The notes below the pieces were generated by a model. It was not told the DNA's origin. It made no database searches and saw nothing but the letters and a program-made list of their open reading frames with translations. The position numbers and the translations under genes were made by a program. This document shows, in pieces, positions 45,095 through 53,186 of a stretch of 64,000 nucleotides of DNA. Origin of the DNA: Bacteroidales bacterium (GTDB lineage: Bacteria; Bacteroidota; Bacteroidia; Bacteroidales; UBA10428); contig JAFGEO010000068.1 of assembly GCA_016931575.1 (NCBI GenBank), positions 1 to 64,000 of the forward strand, read 5' to 3'. How positions within the stretch are numbered: position 1 is the first letter of the stretch; each line of letters opens with the position of its first letter.

Positions 45095-47506
45095 TCAGAT
45101 CTGCTCAAGGTTTTCGTTGAAGGTAAGGATCTGACCAACCTTAGTATTCATCTTAACGACCTGATCATTGTAGTTCAGTAAAAGAGGATTGCCGCTTAGG
45201 GAAACCACGATGAGCTTCGCGAGTTTTCCATTCTTCCATTCCATGCCGATTTCAAAATTCCCTCGGGCTTTCAGACCGGAAACTTTCCCTTCAGGCCAGG
45301 CAGAAGGCAGTGCAGGCAGAATTCTGACCATTCCGTTATGGCTTTGAAGCAGCATTTCAGCAATTCCTGCCGTACCTCCGAAGTTACCATCGATCTGGAA
45401 AGGCGGATGGGTATCCCACAGGTTATCCAGGGTCGACTTCTCAAGTAATAATCTCAGGTGTTTATAACACTCCTCACCGTCCAGCAGGCGGGCATAGAAA
45501 TTAATGATCCATGCGCGGCTCCAGCCGGTATGTCCACCACCGCTGGCAAGTCTTTTTTCCAGGGTTTTCCTGGCTCCCTCAAAAAAATCAGGCGTTTCAG
45601 GAGTAATTTGGGTGCCGGGATGCAATCCCAAAAGGTGTGAAATATGGCGGTGTCCCGGTTCAAATTCCTTATAATCCTTTATCCATTCCATGATTGTACC
45701 ATCTGCCCCGATACGCACCGGTGGGAGCTTATCCATGGTTTTTTGGAGCGACCTGGAGAATTCAGCATCCACTCCAAGAATTTCTGCTGCTTTCCGGGTA
45801 TTCAGGAAAACTTCCCGGATAATTTGAATATCCATAGTAGGAGCATACGTAAGTTTGAACTCCCTGCCTGACCTGGGGTCAATATAACTATTCTCCGGAG
45901 AGTAGCTTGGCGCTGTCACCAGGTACCCTTCTTTATCTTCGATCAGGAATGTTTGCAGAAACTCAGCCGCTCCTTTCATGATGGGATAAGCTTTTTCCTT
46001 CAGGTAATCCACATCCTGGGTAAACTCGTAATGCCGCCATAGCGGAAAGGTCATCCAGGCACCCCCCAAAGGGAACATTCCCCAGTACACACCATCAAGG
46101 ACGGAAGTCTTACCGAAGACATCCGTAGTGTGGTGCATGGTCCAGCCTTTTGCCCCGTAAACGTTTTTGGCAGTGAGGGCTCCGGGAACAGTTATTTCTT
46201 TCATAAAGTTGATGAGCGGATCAACAGTTTCACTTAGGTTACAAACCTCTGCGGGCCAGTAGTTCATCTGGATATTGATGTTTACATGGTAATCAGAACA
46301 CCAGGGTGCCCAGAGGTCCTTGTTCCATAAACCCTGCAAGTTGGCAGGCAGTTGCCCCGGGGCCCGTGAGCTTCCCATCAGGAGGTAACGTCCGTACTGG
46401 AAATAATTGCAGATCAGGCCGTGGTCGACAGCGCCTTTTTTAAATCGCGCAAGCCTTTCGTCGGTGGGTAGCTTGTCCAGTGAGTCTCCCTCGTTCAGGG
46501 TAATACTTACCCGATTGAATAAGCTTGAGTGATCACTGATATGCCGGGTTTTCAGCTGATCCCATGATAGGGCATCGGCTTTTTGGATCAGCCTTTTGGC
46601 TTTAGCTTCGGGATCGATATTCCGGTCATAGTCGAGCCCCTGCAGTTTATAATCCGTAGCGGCGGAGAAAAGCAGAATGAGTTCTGTTCCCCCCTTGAAG
46701 ACAAGGGAGGATTCGGTTGTGTTGGCAACTCCGTTGTACCTGGCCGGGAAAAGGCTGGCAAAGTATTTCATATGGGCTCCCCCGGGTCCGAGCTCAGGGA
46801 CATCTTCATCCACGATCTGGCCTCTTAAATTCAGGGCATTGCCTGAAGTAAAAATCTCGGCATCCCGTTCACGCTCCAGGTGTACGGTCATATCCAGGGG
46901 TCCTGGCACGGAAGAGGTCATTTTTACGGCAATAATGTCATCCGGAGCTGAGGCAAAGATCTCACATTCAACCAGGGCATCCCCCTTTTTGTAAGTGATA
47001 TGCTGAACCCCGGTGACCAGGTCCAGTTCACGCCTGTAATCGCTGATCGCTGAGGTAGTGTCATCGTAGACGAGGTAAATATCCCCCAGGGTTTGGAATG
47101 ATCTTAGCTTTCCTGGGATTCCGGAAATATTCTTATCAGCAAGTTCAAATGCCTGTGGGATTTTTCCTTCCAGGATCAGTGACCTGATCTCAGGGAGATT
47201 TTTCAGGGCTCCGGGGTTATCATTGGAAATATGAGATCCTCCCCAAAGCGATTCCTCATTAAGCTGTATGCGCTCGGCTCCTGTCTTTCCAAACATCATG
47301 GCCCCAATCCGACCATTGCCTACCGGCAGCGCGTCCGTCCATTCGATAGCTGGATGATCGTACCACAGGACATACGATTTTCCGGTTGGAATTGCATCAG
47401 ACCACTCAATTGGCTGTTGATTTTCAGTTTTTTCCGGGTTTTTGTTATTGGTTTTACAACTAAGCAGAATACTGATAAACAGGATAGAAAGAATTATTTT
47501 TTTCAT
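45095..47506 (-). CDS. GH95 alpha-L-fucosidase/alpha-L-galactosidase lipoprotein
   Basis: The 803-residue enzyme has a lipoprotein signal (LLSC, C17). The N-terminal sandwich carries LPVGNGRIGAMMFG and NEESLWGG, diagnostic of GH95. The (alpha/alpha)6 barrel has NIQMNYWPAE, holding catalytic Asn residues, SPENS with the presumed acid Glu, and IDGNFGGTAG with the presumed Asp. GH95 inverts terminal alpha-1,2-fucose or alpha-galactose linkages, as on xyloglucan side chains. It is monocistronic on the minus strand and divergent from the GH43 gene. Confidence 0.94.
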   Translation of the reverse strand: MKKIILSILFISILLSCKTNNKNPEKTENQQPIEWSDAIPTGKSYVLWYDHPAIEWTDALPVGNGRIGAMMFGKTGAERIQLNEESLWGGSHISNDNPGALKNLPEIRSLILEGKIPQAFELADKNISGIPGKLRSFQTLGDIYLVYDDTTSAISDYRRELDLVTGVQHITYKKGDALVECEIFASAPDDIIAVKMTSSVPGPLDMTVHLERERDAEIFTSGNALNLRGQIVDEDVPELGPGGAHMKYFASLFPARYNGVANTTESSLVFKGGTELILLFSAATDYKLQGLDYDRNIDPEAKAKRLIQKADALSWDQLKTRHISDHSSLFNRVSITLNEGDSLDKLPTDERLARFKKGAVDHGLICNYFQYGRYLLMGSSRAPGQLPANLQGLWNKDLWAPWCSDYHVNINIQMNYWPAEVCNLSETVDPLINFMKEITVPGALTAKNVYGAKGWTMHHTTDVFGKTSVLDGVYWGMFPLGGAWMTFPLWRHYEFTQDVDYLKEKAYPIMKGAAEFLQTFLIEDKEGYLVTAPSYSPENSYIDPRSGREFKLTYAPTMDIQIIREVFLNTRKAAEILGVDAEFSRSLQKTMDKLPPVRIGADGTIMEWIKDYKEFEPGHRHISHLLGLHPGTQITPETPDFFEGARKTLEKRLASGGGHTGWSRAWIINFYARLLDGEECYKHLRLLLEKSTLDNLWDTHPPFQIDGNFGGTAGIAEMLLQSHNGMVRILPALPSAWPEGKVSGLKARGNFEIGMEWKNGKLAKLIVVSLSGNPLLLNYNDQVVKMNTKVGQILTFNENLEQI

Positions 47507-47535
47507 ATCAGTGGCATTTTATGGATCACATTATT

Positions 47536-47543
47536 CAAAAGTA
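47536..47543 (-). promoter_or_regulatory. -7 element for the GH95 gene
   Basis: The minus strand reads TACTTTTG, an exact fit to TAnnTTTG, 29 bases upstream of the GH95 start. No good -33 box is seen. Confidence 0.35.
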
Positions 47544-47803
47544 TAGAAAGCTCCCGATGTATCGAAAGTTCCGAAAGTTTTTCTTATGTTGGTTTTGTTG
47601 CCGGTTGGTAGGAGCTTTGTAGTTCTTGAAAGACCAGTCATTCGTTAACCTGCAGCGAATCATTAAGTCCCGGTTTACTTTCAGCTCCAGCTTTGTGCCC
47701 GCTGATTCAGGGTTTCATTTTCCTTTATATGGAAGCATTGCAAGATTTTCACTGCAGGGATAAGTACAGTCTCTCTTTAAAAATGATAAAAAGTAATAGT
47801 CAA

Positions 47804-47834
47804 ATTGAATATAAGTAAATAAATTGTAAATTTG
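47804..47834 (+). promoter_or_regulatory. Promoter candidate for the GH43 gene (-33/-7)
   Basis: ATTG at 47804-47807 and TAAATTTG at 47827-47834 resemble the Bacteroidota -33 (TTTG) and -7 (TAnnTTTG) boxes with a 19-base spacer. The leader to the preferred ATG would be about 100 bases. Confidence 0.45.
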
Positions 47835-47943
47835 AGACGCTGCGCGGTCCGCTGATAGGGGATAGATCACCCCAAAAAGGAAAGTAACAGACTCAATAAA
47901 AAATTGTAACTTGAAAGATAATTCTAATTTAATCATAAGAAGA

Positions 47944-48981
47944 ATGAAGAACAACTCAGAGAATCCGGTTAATGCATTTGAAGCGCTGGTCAGCAATGCC
48001 ATTGCGCAGCCCCTGGTAGAACATATCTACACGGCAGATCCAGCGGCTCATGTTTTTGAAGGCAAGATTTACATCTACCCTTCTCACGATGTCGAAACAG
48101 GAACCCCCGAGAATGACAACGGCGATCACTTCGATATGCGCGACTACCATATTCTATCGATGGATAGTATTGATGGTGAGGTTAAGGATCATGGGAATGC
48201 TCTGGATGTGAAGAATATTCCCTGGGCAGGCCGGCAACTGTGGGATTCGGATGCCGCATGCAAGGACGGCAAATATTACCTTTATTTTCCGTTGAAAGAC
48301 AAGCAGGATATTTTCCGGATTGGCGTCGCAGTAAGTGATTCACCCTCCGGGCCCTTTAAGCCTGAAGAAAAACCAATGAAAGGCAGTTACAGCATTGATC
48401 CCTGTGTTTTCCAGGACGATGACGGAGCCTTCTATATGTATTTTGGCGGTATATGGGGTGGGCAGCTGCAGCGTTGGCGCACAGCTCAGTACGATGCAAA
48501 TGGGACAACTCCGGAAGCACACGAGCCTGCCATTGCCCCCCGGGTGGCAAAATTGGCTGATGATATGCTGGAGTTCGCCGAAACACCAAAAGAATTACTC
48601 ATTGTGGATAAAGCCGGAAATCCCCTGCTTGCAAGCGACGAGGACCGACGCTTTTTCGAAGCATCCTGGATGCATAAGTATAAGGGGAAGTACTATTTCT
48701 CCTACTCAACAGGTAATACACATTACCTTTGTTATGCGACCGGTGACAATCCATACGGACCTTTCACCTATGAAGGAAAGATCCTCACTCCGGTGATCGG
48801 ATGGACAACACACCATTCCATTGTCGGGTTTAAGGACAAATGGTACCTTTTTTATCATGATTGTACTGTGTCCGAAGGAAAGACACACCTTCGCTCACTG
48901 AAAGTCAGCGAGCTGAAATATAATGAGGATGGGACCATTCAGCTGATCAGGCCTTATGGGGAATTAAGCCCTAACTGGTAG
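47944..48981 (+). CDS. GH43 glycosidase, cytoplasmic (arabinofuranosidase/xylosidase type)
   Basis: The 345-residue enzyme has the five-bladed propeller motifs of GH43: the catalytic base Asp in TADPAAHVFEGK, the pKa-modulating Asp in SIDPCVFQDDDG and the acid Glu in FFEASWMHKYKGKYYFSYS. There is no signal peptide, so it probably acts in the cytoplasm on imported oligosaccharides. A longer reading from 47911 uses TTG; the ATG at 47944 is preferred. GH43 covers alpha-L-arabinofuranosidases and beta-xylosidases; which one cannot be told. It is divergent from GH95 and ends in its own terminator. Confidence 0.9.
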   Translation: MKNNSENPVNAFEALVSNAIAQPLVEHIYTADPAAHVFEGKIYIYPSHDVETGTPENDNGDHFDMRDYHILSMDSIDGEVKDHGNALDVKNIPWAGRQLWDSDAACKDGKYYLYFPLKDKQDIFRIGVAVSDSPSGPFKPEEKPMKGSYSIDPCVFQDDDGAFYMYFGGIWGGQLQRWRTAQYDANGTTPEAHEPAIAPRVAKLADDMLEFAETPKELLIVDKAGNPLLASDEDRRFFEASWMHKYKGKYYFSYSTGNTHYLCYATGDNPYGPFTYEGKILTPVIGWTTHHSIVGFKDKWYLFYHDCTVSEGKTHLRSLKVSELKYNEDGTIQLIRPYGELSPNW

Positions 48982-49019
48982 GAGAAGTTTCGGATCAAAA
49001 TCCTTAAGCATGAGATTAG

Positions 49020-49051
49020 AGGAGCATTTCTTTATAGGGATGCTCCTTTTT
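49020..49051 (+). terminator. Terminator of the GH43 gene
   Basis: AGGAGCAT (49020-49027) and ATGCTCCT (49040-49047) form an 8-bp stem with a 12-nt loop, followed by TTTTTG, 39 bases after the stop codon. Confidence 0.7.
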
Positions 49052-49219
49052 GTGAAGACGGGTGCCGTATACTGATGACTGCCTATCCCTGATCTGGGCA
49101 AACGAAATAAAGTCTGTGAAATGAAAGAAAAATTTCAGACAGAAATAGTTGAATAATTAATTAAACCGGTTAACTCTATTCAGGGAAGGTCACTGACAAC
49201 CTAACAACCTGTCTGCCAG

Positions 49220-49876
49220 TTACTGATACAACCCGATACTTTCGTTCTCGACAATGGTCACCCCTTCAGTTGCATTGATCAGGGCTTTGAACATCGCCCG
49301 GGCAAGCTTAGTAGCCTCCACACCCCTGTACCTGGCTAGTCTTCCGGTCATTAAAGAGCTGAAAGCTCTCATGACCACCTGCGAAATCATCTCCAGGAAA
49401 CGGAATTCCGTTCTTTTTCCCAGCAGGATTGATGGCCTGAGGATAACTAGTGCCGGCAGGTTAATGGCAACCAGACCTGCTTCCATTTCGGCTTTTGTTT
49501 TCAGATAGAAATTCCGGGTGGAGGGGGAAGTCCCCATCGAGCTGATTACCGCCACGCGCTGAATTTCTTGTTCTTTTGCCCAATTTCCAATCTTCATGAC
49601 ATATTCGTAATCTACCTTCCTGAAAGCAGCTTTCGAACCCGCTTTTTTCAGGGTAGTACCCAGGCAAATATAGACATCGTGGATGATGCAATCAGGTTTG
49701 AAATGCTCGAGGTGATCGAGTTCCACCAGGTATGACCTTAACCTGGGATGCTCCAGCTCCAAAGCGCTCCGGCCAGCCACATTAACCGAATTGTAATAAT
49801 CAGAATGGATTAGCTGAAGGCTCAGTTCTTTACCTGTCAGTCCTGTAGCTCCGAAAATTAGTGCATTACGTTTCAT
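49220..49876 (-). CDS. NAD(P)-binding Rossmann protein (HTATIP2-like atypical SDR)
   Basis: The 218-residue protein begins ALIFGATGLTGKELSLQL, a glycine-rich dinucleotide site. RRVAVISSMG-like (QRVAVISSMGTSP) and YLKTKAEME (short-chain dehydrogenase YxxxK motif) are present, so it belongs to the atypical SDR group with HTATIP2/TIP30-like members. It is probably a cytoplasmic reductase or sensor. A reading from 49885 needs a TTG; the ATG at 49876 is chosen. The substrate is not known. Confidence 0.75.
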   Translation of the reverse strand: MKRNALIFGATGLTGKELSLQLIHSDYYNSVNVAGRSALELEHPRLRSYLVELDHLEHFKPDCIIHDVYICLGTTLKKAGSKAAFRKVDYEYVMKIGNWAKEQEIQRVAVISSMGTSPSTRNFYLKTKAEMEAGLVAINLPALVILRPSILLGKRTEFRFLEMISQVVMRAFSSLMTGRLARYRGVEATKLARAMFKALINATEGVTIVENESIGLYQ

Positions 49877-49882
49877 GCAGTA

Positions 49883-49890
49883 CAAAGATA
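49883..49890 (-). promoter_or_regulatory. -7 element next to the SDR start (near-leaderless)
   Basis: The minus strand reads TATCTTTG, an exact TAnnTTTG match, ending only 6 bases before the ATG at 49876. If used, the transcript would start at or very near the start codon. No -33 box is evident. Confidence 0.35.
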
Positions 49891-49935
49891 GATTTGCTGA
49901 TAAAGGTATTACATAATTTGGAGTACGACGCTTTT

Positions 49936-50754
49936 TCAGATTGCCTTTGAAATATTCCGGTTAAGCTTGCCGGATACCAGGCCCTCCTCATCAATTTTTA
50001 CATTGGTGAAACCGAAGGCAGTCACCAGGGGAGAGATCTCCTTAATATGTTGTTGAAGCCGGGCAACTTCTGTTCCCGGGACTTCGATCGTCGCCGTTTG
50101 CTTACTATACCTGACCCTGACGTCCCCGAAGCCGAACCGGTTGAGGACACTTTCGGCGTCCTCAACCATTCGCAGTTTCTTATGGGTGATGGATTCCCCA
50201 TAGGGGAAGCGGCTGCTGAGGCATGGACTTGCCGGTTTGTTCCAGTTGGGTAATTGGTAGTAAGCTGCCAGTCTGCGGATATCTTCTTTAGCGAATTTAC
50301 AGGCTGCCAGCGGGCTGAGGACCTGGTGCTGATCTGCAGCCTGAAGCCCGGGGCGAAAATCCCCAAAATCGCTGTAGTTATTGCCATTAAGCACTGTATA
50401 TCCCGGAAATGAGGTCTGGATCAGTTTCTCCATGGCCTGGTAAAGGGCTGTTTTGCAAAAATAGCACCGGTTTACCGGATTGCCGGCATACCGGGAATCC
50501 TTAATTTCTTCGGCATCGATTTCAGTCAGGGTGATGTCATAATGCGCGCAAAAAGACCTGGCATCATCAAGGTCCTTTTGTTTGACGCTCGCCGAAGCGG
50601 AAATAATGGCAACAACAGCATCTTTTCCAAGGATCATTCTGGCTGCATAGGCTACCAGGGATGAGTCTATCCCTCCCGAAAGGGCGACCGCAGCCCGGTC
50701 AATTCTCTCTATCCATTTTTCCAGGCTGTCTGCCAATTCTCGTACCTCACGCAT
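49936..50754 (-). CDS. larE: LarE-family ATP-dependent sulfur transferase
   Basis: The 272-residue protein has a PP-loop (SGGIDSS) and the LarE-type motifs NRCYFCK (C97, C100) and SPCLSSRFPYG (C178). C178 sits at nearly the same residue number as the sacrificial Cys176 of Lactobacillus LarE. LarE makes the nickel-pincer cofactor of lactate racemase by sulfur insertion. No larA, larB or larC is in the window, so it may serve a LarA-like enzyme elsewhere. It is a single gene on the minus strand. Confidence 0.85.
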   Translation of the reverse strand: MREVRELADSLEKWIERIDRAAVALSGGIDSSLVAYAARMILGKDAVVAIISASASVKQKDLDDARSFCAHYDITLTEIDAEEIKDSRYAGNPVNRCYFCKTALYQAMEKLIQTSFPGYTVLNGNNYSDFGDFRPGLQAADQHQVLSPLAACKFAKEDIRRLAAYYQLPNWNKPASPCLSSRFPYGESITHKKLRMVEDAESVLNRFGFGDVRVRYSKQTATIEVPGTEVARLQQHIKEISPLVTAFGFTNVKIDEEGLVSGKLNRNISKAI

Positions 50755-51167
50755 AAGTAATGATTTAGAATGTAAAGATATAAAATATAAAAAGATTCCA
50801 AAATCTTAATAATAGAAGTATTTACTTTTTGGTTTACCGGGGAAATATAGCGATTCGCCGGAAGGGGGGGTTTCAGATGCTGCTGCAGGTATACTTTTAT
50901 ATGGAAAATATATAAGGTCATTAAGTTGATATAGCTTGGCGATTGACGGAGGATATTCAGGCTTAGATTTAGGTGAACAGGCTTCCAATAGGGTAGCAGT
51001 CGATCAATTGATCAGTTAAGGTAACTTGTCAGGAAAATCCTCCGGCATTTTTTCTCTGTTTAAGAATCTTTATACATGCGGAAAGGCTTATTGTTGAAGG
51101 TCGTTCAAAAAAGGGCAGAAGAGGTTCCGAAATATTTCAGTATCTTCATCCCTCTTGACTGATTAGC
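50755..51167. other. Intergenic region between divergent larE and radical SAM genes
   Basis: About 410 bases without a supported gene. It holds a minus-strand promoter candidate for larE and TATCTTCA (51141-51148, six of eight matches to TAnnTTTG) in front of the radical SAM gene. A G-run (seven G) occurs near 50863. No strong repeat or RNA was seen. Confidence 0.45.
50773..50802 (-). promoter_or_regulatory. Promoter candidate for larE (-33/-7)
   Basis: The minus strand has TTTG at 50802-50799 and TATCTTTA at 50780-50773, with an 18-base spacer. The -7 box matches seven of eight consensus positions and lies 18 bases upstream of the larE ATG. Confidence 0.45.
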
Positions 51168-52268
51168 ATGAAAGCGATAGAACAGTATTGTTACCGGCTG
51201 CCATGGACAGCGGATGATAACCCGAATGGATGGATTGAACCGACTACCTTTTGTCAGTTAAAGTGCCCGGGGTGCTACAGGGGAGTGGATAAGGAAGGGC
51301 ACAAATCCGAACATTTTCTACTCGAAGAACTTAAAAAACAGGTGGATGCACACATCCGCGAGCGTAATATTCAAACCCTTTCAATTGCGGGGGGAGAACC
51401 CCTGCTGTATCCTGAATTACCGGAATTGATCAGCTACGCTACCGAAAAAGGGCTCCGCACCATGATTTACACCAACGGAATAGGTTTGGATGAGCAATTG
51501 CTTGGCAAACTGAAGCAGGCAGGGGCTACCCAGATCCTCGTACATGTGGACCGGTTTCAGGGGCGAAAAGGGGTCAATTCCATTACTGATGTGATCCGGG
51601 AACACCGAAAATATTGTGAACTTTTCCGAAAGACCGGCGGGGTGAACCTGGGATTCATACAACCTGTCACTAAGGCATGCCTGGCTGAACTTCCCCTGCT
51701 TACCGGTTTCTTTTCTCAAAACCGGGATATTATCAGCCTTGTTGTATTTACACTTTACAGGGAGATATGCTGGGACCATAAAAAGAAACCAACGATCGAT
51801 ACTTCAATTACGATTGACGAACTGATTTCACACCTGACGGGACACAAGGTTTTTCGGGCAGCATCCTACCTGCCCTCGACCCATACTCCGGGGGAGCCTG
51901 CCTGGGTATTCTCCTATGCGATCGGGACAGGGAACAGGATCCTCGGATTCCTGGACAAACGGGTGTACAGAAGTATCCAGAAAAATTACTACCGCTACAA
52001 GGCCAGACACTTATTTATCTCAAAAAATTACCAGGTAAAGCCTGGCGGCTTACACAAATATTTCTATTTCCCTTCTATATTCCGTATCTTAGTAAAAAGA
52101 CTTTCTCATCCTGCAAAGGATCTCTTCTTCCAGACATACCTTGTTATCCGGGGCCCGCTAAAGAAAGGTGATCACTGGGATTTATGTGACGGCTGCCCGG
52201 ATGCCATGTATTACAAGGGGAAACTTGAACCCTCCTGTCTTCTGGAAGAGATCCAAAGGAGGAATTGA
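51168..52268 (+). CDS. Radical SAM enzyme with C-terminal cysteine motif
   Basis: A 366-residue cytoplasmic protein with the radical SAM cluster motif CQLKCPGC (C29, C33, C36), the SAM-binding GGEP segment (AGGEPLLYPE) and a C-terminal set of cysteines (CDGCPDAMYY...C; C340, C343, C357) that could hold an auxiliary iron-sulfur cluster. It belongs to the broad SPASM-like/HpnH-like radical SAM group, but I cannot assign a subfamily. It opens the seven-gene operon; the next gene begins 31 bases later. Its role in the pathway (C-C bond formation, methylation or hydroxyl removal) is inference. Confidence 0.82.
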   Translation: MKAIEQYCYRLPWTADDNPNGWIEPTTFCQLKCPGCYRGVDKEGHKSEHFLLEELKKQVDAHIRERNIQTLSIAGGEPLLYPELPELISYATEKGLRTMIYTNGIGLDEQLLGKLKQAGATQILVHVDRFQGRKGVNSITDVIREHRKYCELFRKTGGVNLGFIQPVTKACLAELPLLTGFFSQNRDIISLVVFTLYREICWDHKKKPTIDTSITIDELISHLTGHKVFRAASYLPSTHTPGEPAWVFSYAIGTGNRILGFLDKRVYRSIQKNYYRYKARHLFISKNYQVKPGGLHKYFYFPSIFRILVKRLSHPAKDLFFQTYLVIRGPLKKGDHWDLCDGCPDAMYYKGKLEPSCLLEEIQRRN

Positions 52269-52299
52269 ATACAGGACATACTAACCAAAATACATCGCC

Positions 52300-53163
52300 A
52301 TGCAAAAAATCAGTTTCTTTTTCGTGCTTATCTTCCTTGCCTCCGGTCTCCAGGCATCCTTTGATGACCATCCGGGAAAGGACACCGAAAGATCCTTTAA
52401 AACCGGACAGGAGGAACCTCGCTACCTGTCGCAATTTAAGCTCATTGACTACGATCTCCCCTACGATTATTCAACACTGATTCCTGATATTGATAAAAAC
52501 AAAAAGAAAGTGCTGGACCTGCTGAACCAGGCAGCGCTCTCAGCTAAACAATTTGACTGGTTTACCAGGATCGAAGATGAACGTGTGGTCCTCATCCTGA
52601 CAGATCTGGGTAATGCACGATTCACGCTGGAGGTTGACAAGCAAAAAGTCTCGGTTGCCGAAGGAGCCGATGAGGCCATGGAGCCTACCATGGTTGTTCC
52701 CCTGATGACCAGTAATGTTGCGGATCTTGCAGCTTACCTTGAGGATGGAATGCTGAGCTACGAGGAGAAATATAAAATCTTTTATGCCATTACCATACCT
52801 GGATTGCAGGCGATCTATCACAATGAGCTGCTTTTTGGATCCGGCGATAAGTCGGAATTCAAATTTGATAATCTGATGCAGCTTGTTATCCCCAGGGAAG
52901 AAGAATTCGTAATATACGGCATTCCCAGAACTATAGAGGCAACGGTGGTCAATGTCGACGGGCAATGGATGGTATTCAGCGGATTGCAGGGCGACCCTGA
53001 CTTCCGCATCAGCTGTACACCGGATCAGGCAGTCAGGCTTTACAAACTTGCTTTCTACGACGTCCGGAAGATTAAGTCGAAGAAGCAGGCCGAGGAGGTC
53101 TCAAAGGAGTTTCTGAAATTTATGGATTCCATCGTCGTTTACACCCGGGAAGACCATCAGTAG
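52300..53163 (+). CDS. Secreted protein with possible SCP2-like lipid-binding segment
   Basis: A 287-residue protein with a signal peptide (to about residue 19, LQAS). No catalytic motif is seen. The middle (about 88-160) runs VLILTDLGNARFTLEVDKQK, then EPTMVVPLMTSNVADLAAYLEDG, which resembles the strand-helix pattern of SCP2 sterol-transfer domains. This resemblance is weak and needs a structure search. It lies between the radical SAM gene and the BtaA-like gene, with gaps of 31 and 23 bases, so it belongs to the operon. It may carry a lipid in the periplasm. Confidence 0.6.
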   Translation: MQKISFFFVLIFLASGLQASFDDHPGKDTERSFKTGQEEPRYLSQFKLIDYDLPYDYSTLIPDIDKNKKKVLDLLNQAALSAKQFDWFTRIEDERVVLILTDLGNARFTLEVDKQKVSVAEGADEAMEPTMVVPLMTSNVADLAAYLEDGMLSYEEKYKIFYAITIPGLQAIYHNELLFGSGDKSEFKFDNLMQLVIPREEEFVIYGIPRTIEATVVNVDGQWMVFSGLQGDPDFRISCTPDQAVRLYKLAFYDVRKIKSKKQAEEVSKEFLKFMDSIVVYTREDHQ

Positions 53164-53186
53164 ATTGTATCTGTTCTCACAAAAAA

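Larger units (their letters stand above)
47507..47943. other. Intergenic region between divergent GH95 and GH43 genes
   Basis: About 440 bases with no supported gene. It holds a promoter candidate for each direction (see the separate entries). No terminator or repeat was found. Confidence 0.5.
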
